Origin: Vulcanimicrobiota bacterium
Lineage (GTDB): Bacteria > Vulcanimicrobiota > Vulcanimicrobiia > Vulcanimicrobiales > Vulcanimicrobiaceae
Reading direction: 5' to 3'
Assembly (NCBI GenBank): GCA_003167055.1
Contig: PMUE01000082.1
Coordinates: 1,401 to 21,462 of the forward strand
DNA length: 20,062 bases
In this document: one piece after another, positions 1 through 6,741 of the stretch
How the letters are laid out: each line of letters opens with the position of its first letter
Position numbering within the stretch: the stretch's first letter is position 1
Translations under genes and position numbers: made by a program
Notes under the pieces: model-generated
What the model saw: the letters and a program-made list of their open reading frames with translations, nothing else
What the model was told of the DNA's origin: nothing
Database searches by the model: none

Positions 1-215
1 CCGACGATGTCGGCGACGGTGTGGTAGATCTCGGGGACTTGATAGTTGTGCGCGAGAATCACCGCGTTGCGCTCGCGCTTGAGGCGGTTGATCGCCGCGA
101 CGTAGGGTGCGTGGAGCGGCCACTCGACGCGCGGTATGACGTTCGCGACTCGCTCGAAGATTGGTGTGGTCTCGCGTTCGACGTCGGCGGTGAGGGTGAG
201 ATCGGTGAGTGTCAT
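1..215 (-). CDS. nadA: Quinolinate synthase NadA, N-terminal part (runs off the window)
   Basis: The minus strand from the ATG at 215-213 reads 71 codons without a stop to the window edge. Residues around 49-57 read NAVILAHNYQ followed by VPEIYHTVADIVG. This is the signature start of the first domain of quinolinate synthase, the [4Fe-4S] enzyme that condenses iminoaspartate with dihydroxyacetone phosphate in de novo NAD synthesis. The cluster-binding cysteines lie beyond the window and cannot be checked. An AAGGA ribosome-binding site sits five to six bases upstream of the ATG. The gene diverges from the channel gene at 231, leaving only 15 bp between start codons. Identity is firm from the motif; whether nadB/nadC follow is unknown. 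Confidence 0.9.
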   Translation of the reverse strand, partial: MTLTDLTLTADVERETTPIFERVANVIPRVEWPLHAPYVAAINRLKRERNAVILAHNYQVPEIYHTVADIV

Positions 216-230
216 GAATCCTTGGGGGCG

Positions 231-1772
231 ATGCGTTCTCTTCGCTACCTCTCAATACCCGTGATTGCCACAATCATTTGCACTGTGGTCCCCGGGTCCG
301 TTGGAGCACAGGTGTTGCCGGGTCTTACGCCCAGCGCGACCCCGGCGGCGACGCTCTTTGCGACCGCGCCGGTGATCATCGACGGTGCGACGGTGCTGCG
401 GATCGCGGCGCCGGCGAACCCGGCGCCCGACGCCATGCCGATCGAGATGCGCAGCTTCCTGATTTCGGGTGCAATTTCGCAAGTACTTGCGACCGAACCA
501 GAGACCGGTAAGACCGCCTATGACCCCGCGACCTTCAAAGTTTCGCTGCAGAAGGAAGAGTCGGAATACGTCCTGGTCGTGACGGATGCACGGCATATAA
601 CCCCGGACCCAATTCTCACCGTCACCACCGACGATGCGCGGCGCGCGAATAGCACGGTTGCTGAGCTTGCGCAGCAGTGGCAAGGCTCGCTGTACAACGC
701 GCTGTACCAGGCGCTCGAGCGCCGCCAGCCCGAAGCGATCCATCGCAACACCGAGCTGAGCGTTCGCGCGGCTATTGCGCTAGCGGTACTCACGCTCGCC
801 GGTTTGCTGCTGTTTCGATTCCTGCGCAATCGTCGAGCCGCCACCATTATCGCGTGGATCATACCGCTATTGTGGTTGGCAGCGATCACCTACGCGTTGC
901 TGCAATTTCCACAGACCGTCAGCTACGGCGAAGCGATCCGGCGAACCGCGATTCGAGTCGCGCTGGTTTGGATTGGAGCCCTAGTTGCCGATCAGGTGGT
1001 CGCGACCGCGATTCGTCAAGCGGTGCGGTGGTGGGCGACGATCGGCAAGCCGCCGGGCGGACAAGCGCGCTCACTGCTGCGTGTTCCCACAATGTCGAAG
1101 GCGCTGGTCGGATTCAGTACGTCGATCATTCTCGTCATTGCAATCCTTGCGATGCTCGCAGTCCTCAACGTCCCGATCGCATCGGTGGTGACGATCGGCG
1201 GCATTGCGGCGGTAGCGATCGGATTCGCCGCGCAGAGTTTGGTTCGCGATTGCTTGGGCGGATTGCTCGTGCTCTTCGAAGATCAATATGTCGAAGGCGA
1301 CTACGTGGCGATCGGCGATGCCAACGGTATCGTCGAGCGTCTGACGCTGCGCGTGGTACAGGTCCGCGACAGTCGCGGCAATCTCATCACGATTCCCCAC
1401 AGTTCGGCGATACAGGTCATAAACTCGTCGCGAACTTGGGCACGCGTTGACTACCGCGTCACGATCGCCGTCGGCGCCGACCTGCGCAAAGCGATTGAAG
1501 TCTTGCGCGATACGCTCGAAGGGTTGTCTTCGGACGCACGGTGGCGCGACGCCATTGTAGAGCCGGTTGAATGGATCGGCGTCGAGAGCATGTCACGCAA
1601 CGGTATCGTATTGCGCGCCGCTGTGCGCACGAAACCGCTTCGGCAATTTGAAGTGCGCCGCGAGATCAATCTTCGCGTCTACGAAAATCTCGCCAAGGCC
1701 GAAATCCCGCTCGGCAACGATCCCTCCGCGCCGTTCGTCGCGCCGCCCGACGTGAGTCCGGACCCGGCATGA
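231..1772 (+). CDS. MscS-family mechanosensitive ion channel with signal peptide
   Basis: Predicted 513-residue inner-membrane channel that would open under membrane tension and release solutes during osmotic downshock. The frame is open from position 21, but I place the start at ATG 231. It follows a GGGGG stretch and begins a signal peptide (MRSLRYLSIPVIATI..., likely cleavage after SVGA). An upstream start would run through nadA. After a roughly 150-residue exported region come hydrophobic segments near residues 180-200, 204-228, 237-260 and 293-313. The pore-lining MscS helix follows at about 319-345 (GGIAAVAIGFAAQSLVRD), then the beta domain with VEGDYVAIGD, GIVERL and NLITIPHS. The extra N-terminal domain makes it longer than E. 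coli MscS. Its stop overlaps the next gene's ATG (ATGA at 1769), so the two are probably co-translated. Confidence 0.88.
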   Translation: MRSLRYLSIPVIATIICTVVPGSVGAQVLPGLTPSATPAATLFATAPVIIDGATVLRIAAPANPAPDAMPIEMRSFLISGAISQVLATEPETGKTAYDPATFKVSLQKEESEYVLVVTDARHITPDPILTVTTDDARRANSTVAELAQQWQGSLYNALYQALERRQPEAIHRNTELSVRAAIALAVLTLAGLLLFRFLRNRRAATIIAWIIPLLWLAAITYALLQFPQTVSYGEAIRRTAIRVALVWIGALVADQVVATAIRQAVRWWATIGKPPGGQARSLLRVPTMSKALVGFSTSIILVIAILAMLAVLNVPIASVVTIGGIAAVAIGFAAQSLVRDCLGGLLVLFEDQYVEGDYVAIGDANGIVERLTLRVVQVRDSRGNLITIPHSSAIQVINSSRTWARVDYRVTIAVGADLRKAIEVLRDTLEGLSSDARWRDAIVEPVEWIGVESMSRNGIVLRAAVRTKPLRQFEVRREINLRVYENLAKAEIPLGNDPSAPFVAPPDVSPDPA

Positions 1773-3490
1773 AGCTCGTCGCGCGGCTCGTGCTGGTTGC
1801 GATCACGGCGCTCGTGATCTTGATCTTTTACGTGCCCCTCGGACATTCGGATTATTCCGGCGCATGGCGCGGCGGAACGTACGGCATCGAAGCGTCGGGG
1901 CAATTCAGAGCGCTCGTCGCAGCGGTTGCACCCGGGTCACCGGCCGATATCGCAGGCGTTCGCGCTGGTGATTCGCTCGAAGTAGCAGCGTTCAGTAGGG
2001 ATTTTCCAGCATTGGTGTTCCCGAGGGCGGGCGATCGCGGCACCTTCATCTTCCGGCGTCCCGACGGCCGCGAATATCACGTGACGATGACGGCGGTACC
2101 TTTTGCGTCGTTTACGCGGACCGTCCAACTACTGGGCGTTCTTGCTATCCTTCCGGCCACGATCTTTATCGCGATCGCATTTGTCCTCGTGTTTTTGCGT
2201 CCCAACGTCATGACGTGGAGCTTCTACGCGTTTGCGACCGGCTTTCTCTCGACGCAGCCATCGATAGCGTTTTATCAAGCGTATCTTTCGAACACTGCGT
2301 TTTCGGTGCTGGCCTTCGTGTTGACAACGGTGTGGGGAAACTTTGCCGTCATGCCGCTCTTGCCGTTTGTGCTGCGCTTTCCCGATAACCAGCTGACTGG
2401 AGTCACGAAAACGTTCGATCGCGCGGTGTGGATCGCGATGGCGCTTGCATTTATTGCCTACGCCACCGCCTGGTTCAAATGGGAGCACGGTATCTACTCT
2501 TTCTGGGGCAGTGCGTTGGACGTATGGTTGCCGCTCGCTACGTTCGCGCTCGCGACCTACATCGTCATTAAGAAGTACAAATATGCCTCGCCGCAAGTGC
2601 GGCAGCGTTTTGGATTTCTGGTGCCCGGCTTGATCGTCTCGTTTGCCGCCTATGCAATCTATTTTGTGCCCGCGGTGCCGCGTTGGCTGGCGGAGATCAT
2701 TGGGTTCGCCGTCGTGATCATGCCGGTCAGCGTGATGTACGCGGTTCTTAAACACCGGGTGCTCGATATCAATTTCGTGCTCAACCGCGCGCTTGCGTAC
2801 GGCATTCTCTCAGTGTTCGTGATCGCGTTCGTCTCCTCGCTCGATTGGGCCGCCGGGCATCTGCTCGCGCAAGGCCGGTTTGCCACGAGCATCGAGTTGC
2901 TGGTAACGATCGCCGTCGGATTCTTACTCGACCGTATCAATCACGCGGTTCAGAACGTCGTCGAAGTGGTCTTCTTCCGCGAACGACGCGTGGCCGAAGA
3001 CTTTGTGCGCCGTGCCGCCCGCGCGTTGCCGTACGCAACCGAGGAATCCGCCGTAACCGACGGACTCGTGCAGATACCGGTCGATGCGCTGCAACTGAGT
3101 GCGGCGGCGCTCTATCGTCGCTCGGCGGACGGCAAACGATTCGAAGGGATCGCCACGTCGAGCGAGACGACCGTCGCGCCACCCGGCTTCGATGAGAATC
3201 ATCTCTTGGTGCGCATGCTGGAGTCGGGGGAGCAGCGCGTGTGGCTTGAGGAACTGCGTGGTCATCTGGATCGCGAACAGGCGAAGTACTACGTGCTCGC
3301 CGTCCCGGTCACCGTGCGCCACGAGTTGGTTTCGTTCGTGCTCTACGGCCCGCATCGCAACGGTTCGCAGCTCGATCCCGAAGAGGTCGAGCTGCTCGAG
3401 GAACTAGCCCGCGAAGCGTCGCGCGCCTACGACCACATCGAAGCGGTGCGCATTCGCGAGCGATACGCACAACTCCAACCCGCGACGTAG
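1769..3490 (+). CDS. PDZ-domain, multi-TM, GAF-like membrane sensor without kinase domain
   Basis: 573-residue integral membrane protein. An N-terminal membrane anchor (residues 5-25) is followed by a PDZ-like domain at about 36-115 (VAPGSPADIAGVRAGDSLEV). About seven to nine hydrophobic segments follow between 118 and 400. The stretch near 322-343 (VLKHRVLDINFVLNRALAYG) matches the membrane region that precedes GAF and kinase domains in several families of bacterial sensor kinases. The last 170 residues look like a GAF-type sensory domain ending in a helix. I see no HisKA H-box, HATPase or GGDEF motif, so it is sensor-like without a visible output. The ATGA overlap with the MscS-type channel suggests a shared stimulus such as envelope stress or osmolarity, which is inference. 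Confidence 0.7.
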   Translation: MKLVARLVLVAITALVILIFYVPLGHSDYSGAWRGGTYGIEASGQFRALVAAVAPGSPADIAGVRAGDSLEVAAFSRDFPALVFPRAGDRGTFIFRRPDGREYHVTMTAVPFASFTRTVQLLGVLAILPATIFIAIAFVLVFLRPNVMTWSFYAFATGFLSTQPSIAFYQAYLSNTAFSVLAFVLTTVWGNFAVMPLLPFVLRFPDNQLTGVTKTFDRAVWIAMALAFIAYATAWFKWEHGIYSFWGSALDVWLPLATFALATYIVIKKYKYASPQVRQRFGFLVPGLIVSFAAYAIYFVPAVPRWLAEIIGFAVVIMPVSVMYAVLKHRVLDINFVLNRALAYGILSVFVIAFVSSLDWAAGHLLAQGRFATSIELLVTIAVGFLLDRINHAVQNVVEVVFFRERRVAEDFVRRAARALPYATEESAVTDGLVQIPVDALQLSAAALYRRSADGKRFEGIATSSETTVAPPGFDENHLLVRMLESGEQRVWLEELRGHLDREQAKYYVLAVPVTVRHELVSFVLYGPHRNGSQLDPEEVELLEELAREASRAYDHIEAVRIRERYAQLQPAT

Positions 3491-3536
3491 CGGGGTAGTC
3501 CATCGGTCCCAAGGTGAGCCTGCTGCGCTCCGCTAA

Positions 3537-5513
3537 ATGCGCCGCGTGCACGCTCACCGTCGTTTGGCGGTTTTCGCCGGTCCATCACTGCCGGCGCACG
3601 ATCGTCCGGCGCTCGATTCCGTGACCTATCTTCCTCCGGCCGCGCGTGGCGACGTCAAACGCGCAGCACGTGCGTACGATGCCGTCCTTTTGATCGACGG
3701 TGTCTTTCATCATGACCTTGCCCCGTCCCCGAAAGAGTGCTTCGCGGCGCTGCGCGACGCGCGGTTGTTCGGTGCAGCGAGCATGGGCGCGTTACGCGCG
3801 GTGGAGTGTGCGCCGTACGGCTTCACACCGCTTGGCGCGATCGCGGGGTGGTACGCGCGCGGTGTGATCGACGGCGATGACGAGGTCGCCGTCTTGACGC
3901 ATCCCCAGACGCTCGAGGCGTTGACCGTCCCGCTGGTCAACGTGCGCTACGTCGCGCGGCTTGCCCATCATCGCGGCCTGCTTACTGTGCACGAGCGCGA
4001 CGGATTGATTGCCGAGGCGCGCGCGATCTTCTACATGGACCGGACGTGGGGTGACGTCGTCGACCTTGCGCCGGCGTCCGTGCGCGAGGCCATCGCGGTA
4101 CTCGCCGATACGTTCGGCGATCTCAAGCGCTGGGATGCGCGCTTCGCCCTGCGCCGAGTGCTGCAGGCGCTCGAGCGCGCTGTTGCGCGAACCGATGCGA
4201 TAATCGCGCCGTCTACCGTGACGATCGCATCGCACCAGCCGCGCCGAAGCGCGCCGCTCGTGCTCGCGCCGTCGGTTCCTAAAGCGCCTGGAACGTATGA
4301 CCGCGCCGTGCCTTTCGAGCAAACGCTCGCCCTGGTTCCCGAGCTTCGACGGCGCTACGGTATCACACGCGTTGCCGACACAACGTACCTCGATCGAACC
4401 AGTATTCCGACCTATTCCGCGTTGGTGCCGAATTCGCCGGATTTGCTCGGGGTCTATAACGGCAAAGGCACGACGCGCGAAGGCGCGATCGCAAGCGCCG
4501 TGATGGAGGCCACCGAGCGGCAAATCGGTGCATCGGTACATCTTCCGGTCTTTCGCGAATCGCTGCGCGCCGTCAACGAGCACATCGACCTCACGGCCTG
4601 CGGTCTCCGCGATGACGCGACGGATCTCGCCGTCGACTGCGTGCTCGGCACCGAACTCTTTTCCGGCGAGGCGATCGCCGTGCCACTGGCTATGGTGCAG
4701 TGCCCATGGTTCGGCGCAAAACTGTTCGACCTCACCTCGACCAACGGCCTCGCCTCAGGGAACAACCTGACCGAAGCGATCTACCATGCCCTCTGCGAAC
4801 TGATCGAACGCCACGCGTGGACGATGTATCACGTGCGCTGTTCGGTTGTCCCGGGATTCTATCTCGGTCCGGATGCGAGCGATCTCGGGCTCGCGCCGGC
4901 GATCGTACTGCCGACGGGCGACGACCCGATCGACCGGCTCGTCCACGATATCCGCGCCGCCGGCTTAGTGGTGCGCGCGCTTGTTCTGCAGGAGCGCGCG
5001 CTGCCGTTAACCGTTCTCGCGTCGGTGACCGAACCCGGCGCCTCGCCACCGATGGCCCATATGGGACTCGGATGCGCACTCTCGCCCGCGCATGCGCTCA
5101 CGCGCGCGCTCACGGAGGCGGTGCAGAGCCGCGTCGTCGACATTCAAGCCGCGCGCGAGGACATTCTGCGCGCTGACGAACCGGGAGGCATCATGGGGAC
5201 GCACGCGCGCCGGCTCAAGCTGATCCCGACGAATCGTTGGTACTACGACCTTGCGTCCGATCCAATTGCGCTCGGTGACCTGCCGGATCGAACGGGTTCC
5301 GACCTCGCCGGCGACCTGCGCGTGACGATCGAGGCGTTACGCGAGTACGGTGTTCCGGGGGTCATCGCGGTCGATCTGTCGCCGCCGGACCTGCCGATAA
5401 GCGTGGTGCGCACCATCGTTCCCGGATTAGAGACCTATGTTTTCAGCGGACATATGGGGCCGCGTGCCCGAGCCGAGCTCAATCCGTTCACGCTCCACGT
5501 GGGGAATCGGTGA
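3537..5513 (+). CDS. TfuA-YcaO fusion protein (candidate peptide-backbone thioamidation enzyme)
   Basis: One 658-residue chain joins two proteins usually encoded separately. Residues about 10-215 are TfuA-like: AVFAGPSLPA, LLIDGVFHHDLAPSPKE (51-67), GAASMGALRAVE (79-90), DGDDEVAV (112-119) and PLVNVRY (132-138). Residues about 265-658 are a YcaO domain. Its nucleotide-binding motifs are intact by eye: SAVMEATER (E324, E327, R328), EAIYHALCELIER (E413, E421, E424, R425) and EAVQSR (E527, R532). YcaO enzymes use ATP to activate a peptide amide; those with TfuA are known to form backbone thioamides. The C terminus (NPFTLHVGNR) lacks the PxPxP tail of azoline-forming YcaOs. No E1-like protein or recognition domain is adjacent. 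ATG 3537 is chosen, though TTG 3564 directly precedes the conserved TfuA start. It couples to the methyltransferase through GTGA at 5510. Confidence 0.9.
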   Translation: MRRVHAHRRLAVFAGPSLPAHDRPALDSVTYLPPAARGDVKRAARAYDAVLLIDGVFHHDLAPSPKECFAALRDARLFGAASMGALRAVECAPYGFTPLGAIAGWYARGVIDGDDEVAVLTHPQTLEALTVPLVNVRYVARLAHHRGLLTVHERDGLIAEARAIFYMDRTWGDVVDLAPASVREAIAVLADTFGDLKRWDARFALRRVLQALERAVARTDAIIAPSTVTIASHQPRRSAPLVLAPSVPKAPGTYDRAVPFEQTLALVPELRRRYGITRVADTTYLDRTSIPTYSALVPNSPDLLGVYNGKGTTREGAIASAVMEATERQIGASVHLPVFRESLRAVNEHIDLTACGLRDDATDLAVDCVLGTELFSGEAIAVPLAMVQCPWFGAKLFDLTSTNGLASGNNLTEAIYHALCELIERHAWTMYHVRCSVVPGFYLGPDASDLGLAPAIVLPTGDDPIDRLVHDIRAAGLVVRALVLQERALPLTVLASVTEPGASPPMAHMGLGCALSPAHALTRALTEAVQSRVVDIQAAREDILRADEPGGIMGTHARRLKLIPTNRWYYDLASDPIALGDLPDRTGSDLAGDLRVTIEALREYGVPGVIAVDLSPPDLPISVVRTIVPGLETYVFSGHMGPRARAELNPFTLHVGNR

Positions 5514-6376
5514 CGCGCTATCTCGACCGGGTGATCGCCGGTGACGCGCCGACGCCCGATGATTGGAACGATCACCTCATCGCCTTTCATCGCGCCTTCA
5601 ATGACGGGACCGCAAGCCTGGTGTCGACGTTACGAACCGCAAGCGGACAAACGTCGTACGACGTGCTCGCTGCCCGCATCAAAGCGCTCGCGCCCACCGC
5701 CCACAGTATTCTCGACGTGGGTTGTGGCGACGGAGCGCTGCTCGCGCTCCTGGCGCAAACGTTCAGCCCCGACGTCGCGTTGAGCGGCGTCGATCTTTGT
5801 GAGAACGAAATCGAACGCGCGCGCAAAAGGGTTCCCGCGGCGTCGTTGGTGTGCGGTGACGCGGCGCGCTACGAGATGGGCCGCGGCAGGTACGACGTCG
5901 CCACCGCCCACTTGAGCTTCATGTCGATGCCGGGCGTTCGGGCCGTGATCGAAGGCCTGCGCGATGCCCTCCGCCCCGGTGGCCTGCTCGTCTTCGTCGT
6001 CGAAGATCCGCTAGAGAGCGACACGATCGTGACGCTCATGCGTGAAGCCATTGTCGTCGTTCGTGCTCAGTTTCCCAGATTCACGCCGTCCGTGCCGGGG
6101 CGCGAGCCGATCGAGCGAGACGACGCTCTGCGGGCGCTCCTCGCCGATATAGGACTAAATACCCATACGATCGAGCGCTATGTGTTAGCGGGCGCGTGCT
6201 CCCCGGCTCAGCTTTGGGCGCTGCTCCAGCGCACCTATCCGCTCGGTCTGCTCGACGCGTCGCTTCACGAGCGCATACGCGAGCACACGATCAATCATGC
6301 GCCGGTTGGCAGCGATGGACTCGTCCGGGTGACACTTTCGCTGAGACTCGTTGTCGCCGGCGCAGGACAGCGATGA
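5510..6376 (+). CDS. Class I SAM-dependent methyltransferase coupled to TfuA-YcaO
   Basis: 288-residue soluble protein with a Rossmann-type methyltransferase core. Motif I is ILDVGCGDG (residues 67-75), the acidic ribose contact is D95 in SGVDLCENE, and the later strand reads ALRPGGLLVFVVEDP. The N-terminal 60 residues and the last 110 are probably substrate-recognition parts with no specific family signature. The GTG start overlaps the YcaO stop as GTGA, implying translational coupling and a shared pathway. By context it may methylate the product of the TfuA-YcaO enzyme or the same protein target, but the acceptor atom cannot be read from sequence. An ordinary small-molecule methyltransferase is the alternative. 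Confidence 0.85.
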   Translation: MTRYLDRVIAGDAPTPDDWNDHLIAFHRAFNDGTASLVSTLRTASGQTSYDVLAARIKALAPTAHSILDVGCGDGALLALLAQTFSPDVALSGVDLCENEIERARKRVPAASLVCGDAARYEMGRGRYDVATAHLSFMSMPGVRAVIEGLRDALRPGGLLVFVVEDPLESDTIVTLMREAIVVVRAQFPRFTPSVPGREPIERDDALRALLADIGLNTHTIERYVLAGACSPAQLWALLQRTYPLGLLDASLHERIREHTINHAPVGSDGLVRVTLSLRLVVAGAGQR

Positions 6377-6453
6377 ACCAAGGACTCGCTTGAATTCTAC
6401 GGAACGAATTCGCGGACCGATACCCGGTTCTTGATTAACGGAGTGTTATCGCT

Positions 6454-6741
6454 ATGACCGAAATACAGCGGCACGCGACTGCGGCGGGCTTTCTCCACGC
6501 GCTCCACACCTCTCCGGCGACGTTCAAGGAATGGCTAGCTCTCAAGAAAGACGACTACGCGTCGATCGGAAAACTCATCCAAAAAACAGTCGGGTTATCC
6601 GAAACGCCGAACACGCAAGACATTCACGCGATGGCGTCGCACATCGACACCGATTTAAAGAGCGAAACCGAAGCGTTCACGAAAGCGCACCCCGATGCGC
6701 CGCGTCATGTCGGCGAGATCGCCCTCATGCAACAGAGCTGA
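6454..6741 (+). CDS. Small helical protein, candidate substrate or leader peptide of the YcaO cassette
   Basis: 95-residue, cysteine-free, highly charged protein of unknown function. It has its own good ribosome-binding site (GGAG at 6440-6443, ten bases before ATG 6454) and starts 77 bp after the methyltransferase on the same strand. Residues 13-62 are predicted to be amphipathic helices with the pattern FLxxLxxSPxxFxxWL ... DDYxxIxxLI ... GLxxxPNxxDI. This is loosely reminiscent of Nif11-type leader peptides in spacing only, with no firm match. The final 20 or so residues (AHPDAPRHVGEIALMQQS) are less helical and could be a core region. Position in the cassette is the main argument for a role as modification substrate. 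It could equally be an unrelated small protein. Its 3' end overlaps the convergent regulator by 17 bases. Confidence 0.6.
   Translation: MTEIQRHATAAGFLHALHTSPATFKEWLALKKDDYASIGKLIQKTVGLSETPNTQDIHAMASHIDTDLKSETEAFTKAHPDAPRHVGEIALMQQS

Noticed and set aside
677..1450. Plus-strand frame of 257 codons inside the channel gene.
   Set aside because: It is a frame-shifted shadow with no recognisable domain; the MscS motifs are in the other frame.
3514..3536. GTG at 3514 after AAG as a possible earlier start for the TfuA-YcaO gene.
   Set aside because: It is out of frame with the TfuA reading frame (23 bp before ATG 3537).
6392..6411. Two GAATTC copies separated by eight bases upstream of the small protein, considered as an operator or hairpin.
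   Set aside because: Each copy is palindromic by itself, the stem does not extend beyond six pairs, and no promoter spacing supports it.
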